A stretch of DNA of 64,000 nt from contig CM034546.1 of the NCBI GenBank assembly GCA_020055645.1, forward strand, positions 37,386,001 through 37,450,000, written 5' to 3'. The notes under the pieces were generated by a model. That model did not search any database, was not told the DNA's origin, and saw nothing but the letters and a program-made list of their open reading frames with translations. The position numbers and the translations under genes were made by a program. Source of the stretch: Tomocerus qinae. Taxonomy: Eukaryota; Arthropoda; Collembola; Entomobryomorpha; Tomoceridae. The stretch's first letter is position 1; each line of letters starts with the position of its first letter. Below are positions 23,205 to 35,897 of the stretch, one piece after another.

Positions 23205-23890
23205 AACCCTTTGTGGTCCATTGCCAATTAAGGCAGACACTTGACCCTTCGCGGTCCATTGCCAATTAAGGCAGACTTGACCCTTCGCGGTCCATTGCCA
23301 ATTAAGGCAGACTTGACCCTTCGCGGTCCATTGCCAATTAAGGCAGACTTGACCCTTATTGGTCCATTGCCAATTAAGGCAGACTTGCCCTTTTGCGGTC
23401 CATTGCCAATTAAGGCAGACTTGGTCCTTTGCGGTCCATTGCCAATTAAGGCAGACTTGCCCTTTTGCGGTCCATTGCCAATGAGGCCAGACTTGCCCTT
23501 TTGCGGTCCATTGCCAATTAAGGCAGACTTGCCCTTTTGCGGTCCATTGCCAATTAAGGCAGACTTGCCCTTTTGCGGTCCATTGCCAATGAGGCCAGAC
23601 TTGCCCTTTTGCGGTCCATTTCCAATTAAGACTGACTTGACCCTTTGCGGTCCATTGTCAATTAAGACGGACTTGACCCTTTGCGGTTTCTTTGTCAATT
23701 AAGGCAGCCTTTACCCTTCTCCGTCTATTGTCAATTAAACCAGACTTGACATTTTGCGGTTTATTACCAACAAGCGTGATCCTTTGTGGTCCATTGTCAA
23801 ACATTAGAACCTCCTGGTCCTTTGTTGTAATTTTGAGCCTTAGTAACAAGGCTAACTTGACTTTTGCGGTCCATTGCCAATCAAAGTAAA
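23205..23890. repeat. 36-bp minisatellite
   Basis: The unit GGTCCATTGCCAATTAAGGC plus AGACTTGCCCTTTTGC is repeated about 19 times, most regular in the left two-thirds and decayed to the right. It is more GC-rich than its surroundings. The 36-bp length keeps one 12-codon frame open on each strand, which is not evidence for a protein. The array ends next to the second copy of the 220-bp repeat. Confidence 0.95.
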
Positions 23891-23896
23891 ATTGAA

Positions 23897-24112
23897 TCTA
23901 TAATATAATCCTAGACTTAAAAAAATACCAATCTATGTTTGTCTTGGTAGGAGAACTTAGGAAATCTACATATATTACGTAATGCAAAACCCTCTCCCCC
24001 ATGTGTAACGCCAGTGCTGGCTGCAACAGTTTTGAGTACATCCTCCTCCCATCAAATGCACACGTAATATATGCATGTTCCTTAAACGCAAAATGCGCAA
24101 GCCCAACTAATG
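23897..24112 (+). repeat. Dispersed 220-bp repeat, copy 2
   Basis: Direct copy of 22015-22236, abutting the right end of the 36-bp minisatellite and followed at once by a foldback hairpin. Confidence 0.65.
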
Positions 24113-24118
24113 TTTTTA

Positions 24119-24208
24119 ATAATGTACCCCAACGCATACCTTTATGTGCTAAATTTAGTACATGGAGGTATGCGTTGGGGACGTTAAGGTACATTATTGA
24201 AAACATTA
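24119..24208. repeat. Imperfect foldback hairpin
   Basis: AATAATGTACC and CCAACGCATACCT on the left pair with AGGTATGCGTTGG and GGTACATTATT on the right. One arm has 8 or so extra bases (GACGTTAA). The loop is about 25 nt. Confidence 0.7.
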
Positions 24209-25387
24209 ATTCCTTTAAACAACCGAAAAGAGTCGTTTCATATTATTGTAACGTTGTAACATCAAAACAATAGAAATTAACACAAGAAGGTTGAATGGTG
24301 GTGATTCTTGATTGATTGTGAAGTGAAGAATGGAAATGATTGGCGAAAGGGGACATTTCGTATTGATCGTAACGTGACTTATTAAATAGCATTTCAAAAT
24401 TTCTAATCCAAATTGGTTCTATTATATTGACAAACTTATTTGAAACTTTTAGAACTGGGTTTACTTTTTTACTACCCTCTTGATTCCTTTGGCAGTTGGC
24501 ACACCTTTTTGTAGAGTTAAATAACAGTACTGGGTAACTAACTATTTATTCTTTAAAAATATTTATTCGTGAGTTGAACTCATTGAAGTTGTACGTATTT
24601 CCAAAATCTCAGGGAGAATCTTATTTTTTTGATTTAAAAAGGGAGCTTTTTGGTGACTTTGTGGGATTTTTTTCAAAAATGGAGTCTTTCATTGTTCCCT
24701 GAATTTGATGCTACGATCTAAAGTTATTATTTTGGTGCAGGAAATTCCTTTTTATCAGGAAGTTGGGGCTGAAGCTAATTTCACCAAACACGAGATAATA
24801 AAAGTATATTAATTTAAATACTTAAATGTTTAAATATTTAAATATTTAAATTTACAAAGGTAACATAATAACCTAATGGGGTGTTTTCGAAATTGTTATT
24901 ACTGTGATGGGTGACCTGCTGAATTTCTCTTGAGTGCTAGATTTGCCCCTTAGCTGGGTTCACTAGTTGTTAATAAAAGTATTGAAATAAAACCTACTTA
25001 AACAAATTACAATGCTAATTTAATGTATTGTTTTTGGCAGTTGATTTTATAAACTAATTGCTTGGGAAAATAATGACTACACACATATGCATTGAATTTA
25101 TCACTTTTGATTAATTATGCACACTACACAAATCCAGTGGAATGTACAGGGTTTAATTTACGTGAAAATTTGTTTAACTATTGGGTATTTTGATTTCATT
25201 CATTTTTACATAACATTTAACAGTAAAATATGAAAAATTTTGATTATTAGTTAACAGTAATCTACATTTTTAGCATGTAGTATAATACTATAGTGACTTA
25301 AAAACAAATTAATATGAGAATTCGAATTAACATCAATGTTTTTAAGGCTAAACTACATGTCTTATGTATAAATAATTTTGAATTTAT
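24209..25387. other. Intergenic AT-rich DNA
   Basis: No gene was recognised. It contains a TTTAAATATTTAAATATTTAAA low-complexity run near 24825. Short frames here show no homology I can name. Confidence 0.4.
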
Positions 25388-27419
25388 GAGGAAATCCAAA
25401 TGAAATCGACCAATGAATAAAACCGACATTTTATATTAACGTAAAAATAGTCTCAAAAAATCAGAAATGTCTAAAACTATCACAATAAGTGGTTGAAAAA
25501 TTTTCCAAAAGTCTCCGTTCCCCTGTTCAGGGGGGTGAAACTGTACGCAAAATGCAGAAAATTATGAGTGACTAAATAATGAGACGAGTTTATCTCTGTA
25601 ACGGAAACTAGTATCATTAAGGAATATTTTTTAGAAATACAAGGGGATGTTGTAGATTAGTACAGTAACACACTTTTTTCAATACTACCCGTATTTTTTG
25701 AATAAACTGAAAATTTTCAAAAAAATTTCAATTGAGAATAACAAAAAAGCGCCAAAATATCCCACGCAAGTTAGACTTCTATCAGAAGCGCAGGATTCCG
25801 GTGAAACACACGCAATTTTTTCCGCCGTGGGATCTTTTGGCGCTTTTGAGATATTGAGGTCCAAAGTTTGTCAAAAAATGACAATTTTTAATCAAAATAC
25901 GTGCAGGGTTTCATTAACAGGTATAAAAGTGAAACCGACTGACAAAATTTTAAATCGTAATAATAAGCATCCAATACTTAATATAATTTTAGATTAATAC
26001 CAACTACATATATATATTAAACATATATGGCAATATAGGAAGCATATATGGCTACATAATAGGTATATATGGCTATATAATAAGCATATATAGCCATATA
26101 TTAAGCATACATGGCTATGTATTAAGCATATATGGCTGTATAATAAGCATATATGGCTGTATAATAAGCATATATGGCTATATAATAAGCATATATGGCT
26201 ATATAATAGGCATATATGGCTATATAATAAGCATATATGGCTGTATAATAAGCATATATGGCTATATAATAAGCATATATGGCTATATAATAGGCATATA
26301 TGGCTATATAATAGGCATATATGGCTTTATAATAAGCATATATGGCTGTATAATAAGCATATATGGCTATATAATAAGCATATATGGCTGTATAATAAGC
26401 ATATATGGCTATATAATAAGCATATATGGCTATTTAATAAGCATATATGGCTATATAATAAGCATATATGGCTATTTAATAAGCATATATAGCTATACAA
26501 TAAGCATATATGGCTATTAAATAAGCATATATAGCTATACAATAAGCATATATGGCTATTAAATAAGCATATATGGCTATATAATAGGCATATATGGCTA
26601 TTATTAAGCATATATGGCTATATAATAAGGATATATGGCTATATAATAAGCATATATGGCTATTTAATAAGCATATATGGCTATGTAATAAGCATATATA
26701 GCTATACAATAAGCATATATGGCTATTAAATAAGCATATATAGCTATACAATAAGCATATATGGCTATTAAATAAGCATATATGGCTATATAATAGGCAT
26801 ATATGGCTATTTAATAAGCATATATAGCTATACAATAAGCATATATGGCTATTAAATAAGCATATATAGCTATACAATAAGCATATATGGCTATTAAATA
26901 AGCATATATGGCTATATAATAGGCATATATGGCTATTATTAAGCATATATGGCTATATAATAAGGATATATGGCTATATAATAAGCATATATGGCTATAT
27001 AATAGGCATATATGGCTATTATTAAGCATATATGGCTATATAATAAGGATATATGGCTATATAATAAGCATATATGGCTATTTAATAAGCATATATGGCT
27101 ATGTAATAAGCATATATGGCTATATAATAAGCATATATGGCTATATAATAAGCATATATGGGTATATAATAAACATATATGGCTATATAATAAGCATATG
27201 CTTATTATGCTGAGCATGCTAGAGCTAGAAAAAGAGTTGCTAGAAAGCTAAACTAAGCATGCTTGTTTTATTGAATTGAGCCTTTTTTACAGTGCCGCTG
27301 CGTTTACCAGCACAGCTTAACGAAACACTGAAACTTTTCTAACCAGAATATAGACTGCAGTGCTAGGCGCGCAGTCAAAATTCCTAAAGTCGAGTGGTCG
27401 ATTTGGTATGGATTTCCTC
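25388..27419 (-). mobile_element. Minisatellite-bearing TIR element, copy 2 (inverted)
   Basis: The ends GAGGAAATCC and GGATTTCCTC belong to a 24-bp imperfect inverted repeat (21 of 24), flanked by TTAT duplications (25384-25387 and 27420-27423). It is the same element as 5029-6536 but reversed: unique block with stem (25440-25980), 21-bp array (about 26025-27205), then about 200 bp unique. The two copies align along both unique blocks with many substitutions, so they are old relatives. Confidence 0.85.
26025..27205. repeat. 21-bp minisatellite (array 2)
   Basis: The unit is close to GCATATATGGCTATATAATA plus A, about 55 copies, with higher-order blocks that repeat GGCTATTAAATAAGC and AGCTATACAATAAGC variants. 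It is the reverse complement of the array-1 unit at most positions. All long frames across it follow the 7-codon period. Confidence 0.95.
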
Positions 27420-27691
27420 TTATGCATAATATGTCTTATGTATGAATAATTCTATACAAGATACTTAAGTATCTTGTATAAAACTACCTGGTATTAGAAC
27501 GGGTAATAAATACATTGTAAATTTTTAAAAAAAATTTAGAAGTGATGGAATGGACATGTTTTGACATTTATGTTGAAAATTTTGCTACCATGTATCTACC
27601 TTGACCTTTAATATTTACGATTCCTGTTTACACATGTGCCTCAACATACTTGAGGAACTACTTTTCAGATTAAAAAGGGATGTGCGTTTAC

Positions 27692-27697
27692 TATAAA
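27692..27697 (+). promoter_or_regulatory. Candidate TATA box of CUB gene A
   Basis: TATAAA lies about 75 bp before the ATG at 27766, within CTATAAATACTCTTGGAACG. The spacing allows a 5' UTR of about 45 bases. Based on sequence pattern only. Confidence 0.4.
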
Positions 27698-27782
27698 TAC
27701 TCTTGGAACGAAACATTTTGGGTTAATAATTCTGTTCGTTCTATCATAAATAAGCACTGGATAAAATGAATTTCTACTTTTT

Positions 27783-28293
27783 TGTGGAAATCTCCAGCAT
27801 TTAATTATTTAGTATAAGCATATTCTCTAGTATTTATCTAGTATGTAAACTTGTGTGCTAGAATTTAGGGGATCGTATGATGTGTCCCTATCTATTTTGT
27901 CTGAACTTTTGTCCTACTTTTTTTCTGAATGTATGAGTTTGGTTGCTTCCAAGACCTCATAATTGCATAATTGGTCTCTGGAAGCAACCTTGGTTAAACT
28001 TGAACCTAAATGTATGAAGGGAACCATGTCATTCCCTAATCTATAAATACATGTGTCTTACCTGTCATTCGTGTGCACTTACCTTTAGCCTGTAGCTGTC
28101 TACACATCTCACTTCTCTCTTGTAAATAAAACTTTACATTTACCCGTTGTAGTTGTACCAATCTCAAATTCCCCACATCTCAGCTAGGCTCATCTCACAC
28201 TTTTGCCATAATTTTATTTTGAAACATTTTGATTTTCCTAACGATTTTCATGAACTTTGTGTTGAGAACACGTAGCTAGGATAGCTTTTCTCA
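27783..28293 (+). repeat. BEL 5' LTR
   Basis: 511 bp, TG...CA ends. It contains a TATAAATA (near 28042), an AATAAAA signal near 28125 and a stem GGTTGCTTCC...GGAAGCAACC (27941-27989) that is also in the 3' LTR. Compared with the 3' LTR it has an extra 12-bp partial duplication of TCTAGTAT near 27830. Confidence 0.92.
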
Positions 28294-28295
28294 TC

Positions 28296-28313
28296 TGGCG
28301 CCCCTGGTTAGGA
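28296..28313 (+). promoter_or_regulatory. Primer-binding site of the BEL element
   Basis: TGGCGCCCCTGGTTAGGA begins two bases after the LTR. TGG matches the CCA end of a tRNA; which tRNA was not determined. Confidence 0.7.
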
Positions 28314-28364
28314 CGAATCAATCGTTTTTTAAAAAAGTTTCTACAAAAGTGCAAACTGGAGAAG

Positions 28365-31300
28365 ATGCCGACCATCGCAGAAATCGACCAACATCTCGTG
28401 CTCCTACGGATGCAGCGGACTCCTGCTCGTCAAGAGCTCAACCAGTCAATCACGGTGCTGGAAGAAGAGCTCATCAAAGCAGAACCCTGTAAGATGCTGG
28501 TGGACGGGATGTGGAAAAACATCGAAAGAAAAGGAGCCAACATCTCCAATCTTGACGCCCAAATAATGGCAACAATCTGCGATAAGGTCCTCTGCCCGGA
28601 AGTCACAAACACCGCTGAGGAAGTCGCCGACGAGCATGCGGGAGCTGAAGCCTTCCAAGACCGTTTGGGCCTATTGCGAGCAGCTGTTGAGACACTTCTG
28701 GCTAAAGACGAGAGTGTCTACGAAAGCGGGAGAAGTTCAGCCACCACCAACCGTGCCAGTGTCGACCGAAGATTAAAGCTTCCAAAGATCGAGTGGAAGA
28801 AATTCTCCGGCGATCCGAAAGACTGGTTGGGATTCTGGGGGCAGTTCGAGAAAATTGACTCGGACACTGAGATGAACAACGCCGACAAGTTCCAGTATCT
28901 TCTCCAAGCTGTGGAAAAGAAGTCTAGAGCTGGAGAACTAGTCGCAAGTTTTCCTCCCAGCGCCAGCTGCTACCCGAAAGCCATCGAGAGTCTTCGAAGC
29001 CGCTTTGGGAGAGAAGATATTCTGGTGGAGGTGTACGTCCGAGATCTCCTCCAACTGGTTCTTCAAAGGGCTGCTCACCAAAAGAAAATTGTCTTGTCCA
29101 GTCTCTACGATCGCTTGGAGACGTCTCTCCGGGCTCTGGAGACATTGGGACTCACCTCCGACAAGTTCGCCGCGATGCTCTACCCACTGGTGGAATCGTG
29201 CCTACCGGAGGAAATCTTGAGGACTTGGGAGAGAAGGAGATGTCACTCTACACCACACATTCAAGTGCCAGTTAGCGTTGCAGCCGCCACCTCCGCCGCA
29301 GACGCCGCCGTCGCCACTCCTGATGCAGGTGCTGTTGCAGATTTATCTCCTCCCTCGTCACAACCCAACCAACTCACTCTCCTCATGGCCTACCTCCGAA
29401 GCGAAGTGGAAGGAGAGGAGCGAATTGCCATGGCCCGAAAAGGTTTTGCCATCGACAAGGAGGAGAAGCAGAAGAAGTTGCAGTCCAAAGGAGAAGAAAA
29501 TTCTCACGACACCCCAACTGCTGCTGATCTATTTGCTGGTGAGTCAAAGTCAAATCATACAAAGAAAAAATCGTCTTGTGTCTTTTGTGGGAAATCCCAC
29601 GATAATAAGGACTGCTACCAGGCATCAAAAATGTCCCTGGACGAAAAGACGAAGATTTTGGGAGAGAAAAACGCATGCTCCTGTTGTCTCCATCCCAAAC
29701 ACTCCGGTAAATGTAGACCCTTCGTCCGTTGCACATTGTGTTCCAAAAAACACTATGTGAATATGTGTCCTGATCTGGAGGAGAAGAAGACAACAGCGAT
29801 TACTAGTGGTGACAAAGAACCAGCCTCCAGCAGCAGCAACACCCTTACTAACCAAACCTGTACGGAGGATGTTTGTCTGCAGACTCTACTCGTCCGCATC
29901 TACAACGGCAAAGAGGAGAAAATCGTTCGAGCTCTCATTGACAGCGGCTCACAGAGGTCTTATCTTGACTCGTACGCGGCTGAAAAGATGGGCTACTCCA
30001 GCATCGGGGAGGAGAAAATCAAAAATAGTCTTTTCGGAGGACTGACGACCAAAGAGAAAACTCACCAAAAATACCGCGTCTGGCTGAGCAACCTGGACCG
30101 TAGCTACCGGTGCAACTTTGTTACACTTGAGGAGGAGGAAATCTGTGGCTCTATACCTCGCGTCCGAAATGGCCCCTGGACCAAGCAGTTGAAGGAGATG
30201 GGAATCCAGCTTTCTGATGTGGGAGCCGACTTACCCGAAATCCGCCTGCTCATCGGAGGAGATGTTGCCGGCAAGCTTTTCACCGGAAAAAAGCACGATT
30301 TAAGCAGCGGACCTGTCGCATTTGAAACATTTTTGGGTTGGACACTTCTGGGAAAAACTGGAATCAGCCCACAACCATCCGCCGCTGCTACCGTTGTCAC
30401 CACCGCTCACGTCGCTGATGCTGCGCTCCAAAGTTTGTGGCAACTCGACGTGATCGGCATTACGGATCCGGCGGAGAAAAAATCTAGAGAGGAACTCCAA
30501 CAAGCTGCAATGCAGTATTTCGAAGAGACTGTCACGAGGGAACCCGACGGCCGGTATCAAGTGTCCCTACCATGGATCTCAGACCACGGGCACTTGAAAA
30601 GCAACAGGCAAATCGCGGAGAACAGGCTCCAGAACTCTACGAAGAAGCTTGTAGCAGAGAAAATGATGTCAGCCTACAATCAAATCTTCGAAGAATGGCT
30701 CTCCGACGATGTGATAGAGAAGGTCCCCGCTGGAGAAATTTCGAGTTTCGGGCATTTCCTGCCACACCGAGCAGTGGTTAAACCTTCCAGCCAGACGACG
30801 CCTGTCCGGCCTGTATTTGATGCCTCCGCCCACGAGAAGTTCTCACCTTCCCTCAATGACTGCCTGGAGAAGGGTCCAAATCTGCTAGAGCTCATCCCTG
30901 ACGTCTTGACCAGATTTCGGCTAGAGCGTTTTGGACTGGTCTCCGACATAAAACGTGCCTTCCTTCAGATGAGCATCCGTAAAGAAGATCGAGACTTCCT
31001 CCGGTTCCTGTGGTGGGAGGACCCACTAGAAAACTGCAGTCGTATCCTGGAGTTTCGTCACAAGCGTGTTCTTTTTGGTGTCTCCGCCAGCCCTTTCTTG
31101 TTGGGAGCCACCATCAACTACCACATAGACGCGGCACCGCCACAGCTACAGAAAACTGGGCAGCATCTCAAGTCATCGTTCTATGTGGACAATTCAGTCG
31201 CCAGTTTCGCCACTGAAGAAAAGATGCAGATTTTCCGGGAAGAATCCACGGCACTCATGGCTTCCGCAAAATTCGACCTGAGGGGATGGACGTCTAACTC

Positions 31301-33769
31301 CAAAGAAGCTGGGGAAGATGAGACTTTGTCGGTTCTGGGACTTTCCTGGAACTTGAAACAAGATACCTTGGCCTGCCTCCTAATTGAATGCGAGATGAAA
31401 CCTGGCGAACCAGTCACGAAAAGAGGGATAGTCTCCGCAGCCCACAAAATATTTGATCCTATTGGATTCACCTGCCCTGTCACGCTGCTACATAAGTTAT
31501 TGCTGCAGCGGATCTGGGAAATGAAAGCTGGATGGGACGAAGAGCTGTCCGAGGATATCTCTACAGAATACAAGAAATGGGCTGCGTCTCTTACCCGCCT
31601 ATCTACAGCGAAAATCCCACGTTGGTTTTTTGGGACGGACTGTCCCCGAGATACTTGGCAACTTCACGTCTTCGTCGACGCCAGTAAAGCTGCCTATAGC
31701 GCCTGCATATTTATGAGGGGGATATCGGTGGAGGGCGTCTCCGTGCAACTAATTTCTGCCAAAACAAGAGTTGCACCTGTGAAGACCGTTTCCATCCCGA
31801 GACTGGAGTTGATGGCCTGCTGCATTGGATCACGCCTGGCAGACTCTATCAAGAAAGCTATTTCCTACCCTGACATGCGGACTATTTTCTGGACTGATTC
31901 ATCAAACGCCCTTTCTTGGATCCAGAAGAGTGAGCAGTGGGCAACCTTTGTGGCAAATCGCGTAAAGGAGATCCGAGAGCTGAGCAACTACGAGGCCTGG
32001 AGACATGTTCCTGGCCATCTCAACCCCGCTGATCTTCCTTCAAGGGGCTGCACTGCTGACCAGCTACTGGAGTCCAAATGGTGGGAGGGACCTGACTGGC
32101 TGAGAGAGCCCGAAGAACTTTGGCCAAATTTCTCCTACTGTCCCGACGAAGACATTGTCAATTCGGAGCGGAGGAAAACTGTTGCGGCGCATACCACGAC
32201 AACAGACTCTGAGAAGCTCTCCGAAACTCTCACACACTACATGTCCGAGTACAGGAGCATCATCCGTGTCGTGGCGTATATCCGTCGTTTTGGGCGAAAG
32301 AGAAGTAATGCCTCCGACCAACCCACAGGCATCCTGACGGTCAAAGAATTGGAAGATGCTGAGACGTCCTTAGTCTGGCTCATACAGCAAGAATCTCTGG
32401 CAGAAAATAAAGATATTTTCAACTGCTTACGGTTATCTCAAGATAAGAAAGGCGTTCTCAGACTCCAAACCAAAATTCTACGGAGGGAAGACCTTCACGA
32501 TTTCAGAAGCCCGGCTGTACTCCCGTCACAACATCCCCTTGTGAAATTGCTCATCCGAGCAAAACATTTGGAGATGAGCCATGCTGGGGTCCAATTTGTC
32601 CAGTCAGCGCTGAGAGAGAGTTTTTGGATCCTCCGTTCTAGGAAGACAATAACGGAGGTTGTTCGTGCTTGCGTTCGGTGTCGCCGATTCACAGCAAAAC
32701 CTCTGGTGGCGGAGCCTACAGCCCTTCCTCCTGATCGCGTCCGAGATGCTTCTGTCTTCGAAATCACAGGAGTTGATCTGACCGGCCCACTTTATTTGAA
32801 GGGAGGAAAGAAAGTCTGGGTTGTCCTCTACACGTGTGCTGTCTACAGGGCGGTGCATCTAGAACTGACGGGGTCCCTCTCCACTGAAGCATTTCTGCAG
32901 ACTCTCCGAAGGTTCGTCGCTAGAAGAGGTCGTCCTGCAACAATCTACAGCGACAATGGCACCAACTTCGTCGGAGCAGACAACCTTTTCACCAGCGTTA
33001 ACTGGGATGTTGTTGTGGACAAGGCATCCATTCAGAAAATACAGTGGCGATTCATACCAGCCACTGGGGCGTGGCACGGAGGCTGGTGGGAGCGACTGAT
33101 CCAGATGGTCAAGAAAATCTTACGGCCTGTGCTTGGGAACGTCTCACTCAACTACGAAGAGCTTCTGACCGTCCTCTGCGATGTTGAAGCCATTTTGAAT
33201 GGAAGGCCCCTGACTTACCTGTCCGAAGACCCAGAGGATGTCTCCGTTGACTCCTGCCATGTTTCTTCAGGAAGTGAGAGGATCAGGAGTAGCTGAAATG
33301 GACTTACTGGATTCCCAAGGACTGAACCGACGCCTCGTGTATTGCCAAAAGCTGAGGGAAGATTTGCGGAGCAGATTTCGCCGTGAGTACCTGGGCATGT
33401 TGATTCAGCCGAAATCTCACAGAAAGGTTGACATCGTTTCTCCGGGGAATATAGTCCTCATCGGTGACGACATCCGTAAGAGGATCGACTGGATTTTGGG
33501 GAAGGTGATCGCCGTGTATCCAGGAAAAGATGACAAAGTTCGGGTGGTGAGACTGAAGACCGCCAAAGGAGAGTTAGTTCGACCAATTCAGCGACTCTTT
33601 CCTTTGGAGGTCTCTTCCTGAAGAGCGACCTACAATTCAACCACCTCGACAAGCAATTCCTCTCGAGTCAAACGACCAGAACCCTACTGACGATCCACAA
33701 CCTAATGTTGTCACCCGAAGTGGACGTCCCATCAAGTTGCCAGATCGCCTCAACTACCAACATTTTTAA
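28365..33769 (+). pseudogene. BEL/Pao gag-pol polyprotein, two frameshifts near the end
   Basis: An open frame of 1643 codons runs from ATG 28365 to 33296. It covers a DUF1759 gag domain (about residues 140-290), Cys/His clusters (430-500), an aspartic protease with LIDSGS (about 523), reverse transcriptase with FYVDN (about 939), RNase H starting FVDAS (about 1102), and integrase with an HHCC finger (1400-1442) and the D, D, E residues in GVDLTGP, YSDNGTNF and WWERL. Near 33250 the frame is lost, and the C-terminal integrase part continues in another frame (33250-33621). A second shift near 33617 leads to a third frame ending with TAA at 33767-33769. Such late breaks suggest the copy is not autonomous now. 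Family known for BEL/Pao; no envelope-like frame is present. Confidence 0.92.
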
Positions 33770-33908
33770 AATCGATAAATTGTTGTGTAGAGACATTTTG
33801 GAAATTATTTCCTATTTTTTGTAAAAAGTTGTTTCATGAAATTATTTCTCATCATATGCTGTATCTTTTAGAATTAAGTAATTATTATAACTTAATTCTG
33901 TGGGAGTA

Positions 33909-34407
33909 TGTGGAAATCTCCAGCATATAATTATTTAGTATAAGCATATTATCTAGTATGTAAACTTGTGTGCTAGAATTTAGGGGATCGTATGATGTGT
34001 CCCTATCTATCTTGTTTGAACTTTTGTCCTACTTTTTTTCTGAATGTATGAGTTTGGTTGCTTCCAAGACCTCATAATTGCATAATTGGTCTCTGGAAGC
34101 AACCTTGGTTAAACTTGAACCTAAATGTGTGAAGGGAACCGTGTCATTCCCTATTCTATAAATACAAGTGTCTTACCTGTATTCGTGTGCACTTACCTTT
34201 AGCCTGTAGCTGTCTACACATCTCACTTCTCTCTTGTAAATAAAACTTTACATTTACCCGTTGTAGTTGTACCAATCTCAAATTCCCCACATCTCAGCTA
34301 GGCTCATCTCACACTTTTGCCATAATTTTATTTTGAAACATTTTGATTTTCCTAACGATTTTCATGAACTTTGTGTTGAGAACACGTAGCTAGGATAGCT
34401 TTTCTCA
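33909..34407 (+). repeat. BEL 3' LTR
   Basis: 499 bp, preceded by the purine-rich stretch GTGGGAGTA (33900-33908). Nearly identical to the 5' LTR, with the stem at 34056-34104. Confidence 0.92.
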
Positions 34408-35897
34408 ACTTTTTTATTTGCATTTTTGGTTTTTCCACCTTCATCGCTTCAATTTGTGGTACCAGGAATGGAAAGCGTAAGACAATAAACTGTTTATTGA
34501 CTTTAAATTATGTTTTGTGCATTTAAGTTCCTTATTTTTGTGTAACCAAATTATTTAGTCATTGCCGCTTTTGTATCCTTTCCAAGTGACCAGTGTACTA
34601 CCAATAATGGAACTGGTGTTTGTCTACCAAAGTAAAATCATCATTCCTTACAAAATTTCAAAATATACCCATAATGTAAAATTAATAAATTACAAAATGT
34701 TTTAATACTAGGAAAAAGTGTTTACGGTCTGGAGGAACCATTTTGGGAACCTGCGCACAAGGATATGGACAGTGCTGTCAATGTAAATGCAGTAATTCAT
34801 TTTATAGATGTTAACTAAAATTAGAACAATTTATTACTAACCAACCATGGTTTTTCGTAATTACTTCTTTACTTGTAAAACTAGTGTTACGAGTAAGTAA
34901 TCAATATTTTAGTCATTTCTGCATCTACCTTATCTTAACTAACAGATTTCTATCATATTTATTATAAATTCATTCTTTTACCATTCCCGTTAAATATTTA
35001 AAAACGAAGGATTTATTATTTCATATCTAAGAAAATTGTATTTTTGAAATGTTTTTTGTTGTGCATGATTTAACATAATGTTTGGTGTTATTAAGATACC
35101 GCACAGTGTACTACTGGGAACAGTGTGACAGTTACTCGAAATCATACAACTTTGATTAATCCTCCTTCTTACCCAAAGACATGTACATTTATCTTTCCTA
35201 AGGTAATTCTGGTTTTATTATGCTACTGTTATAGTTATGATACCTAAAATATCTAAAAATTTAGAATTTATTTACAAGCATCCTTTTCCCTTTTTAGTAA
35301 GTTAACAAAATAGCTAGGATAAATAAATTAAATTTATAATTACTTTAATTTATACCTTTTCACTGTGAATGATTTTTAAATATAGCAAGCCGGAGTGTGT
35401 CAACTACGACTAGATTTTCCAAGGTTTAGATTAAACAATGCAGAAGCCGATGGTATGTGCATAAACGACACGTTGTCGGTTGTTTCAGGAACAGTTACTG
35501 TAAATGAACTGGACATCTGTGGTACCGACGCGTCTGCATCAAATCACAGTAAATCTTAACTGACAAAGACTTTTTGATTTTAATCTGCAGAGTTCAAATA
35601 TTTGCATCTTTCATCTCACTCTTTATTGTTCCAGTGTATCTAGACTATGGTACTTCTGACGGAGCAATAGTTATTAGAATTAAGACGTCTGGAAATACTA
35701 CTATCATGAACTACGGTTACGAAATTCGTGTGACTCAAATTATGTGCACTTCTGCTCTACGAGGTAGGTGACGAGGTCCAAAAATTTGTTATCCTTAGAT
35801 TGCTGAACTTTTTAACTTAGAGCATTGTAAAAATTAATGCTTTTAATTTAAACAAATAACATTATGTTTTCAAATTTAAATATTAATTACATTATAT

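Larger units (their letters stand above)
27783..34407 (+). mobile_element. BEL/Pao LTR retrotransposon, full length
   Basis: Two LTRs (27783-28293 and 33909-34407) start TGTGGAAATC and end TTTTCTCA. The direct repeat ACTTTTT (27776-27782 and 34408-34414) flanks the element. A primer site TGGCGCCCCTGG follows the left LTR. The coding order gag, protease, RT, RNase H, integrase and the motif set (DUF1759-type gag, YVDN reverse transcriptase) are those of BEL/Pao. The LTRs differ at about 9 bases plus a 12-bp and a 1-bp indel, so insertion is fairly young. It lies inside exon 1 of CUB gene A, same orientation. Its codon use is more GC-rich than that of the host genes. Confidence 0.95.

Noticed and set aside
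23228..23702. 150-codon frames on both strands with 12-residue repeats
   Set aside because: Products of the 36-bp minisatellite; both strands are equally open.
22015..24112. The two 220-bp direct repeats as LTRs of a small retroelement
   Set aside because: No primer site, polypurine tract or TG...CA ends were seen, and the minisatellite abuts the second copy only.
24960..24966. CTAGT as a Helitron 3' end for the repeat at 23897
   Set aside because: No convincing hairpin directly before it; the motif is short enough to be chance.
26025..27250. Open frames encoding HICLLYS-like repeats
   Set aside because: Same reason: the 21-bp array gives open frames in every phase lacking a stop in the unit.
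32237..33077. Minus-strand open frames within the BEL element
   Set aside because: Shadows of the GC-richer pol coding sequence.
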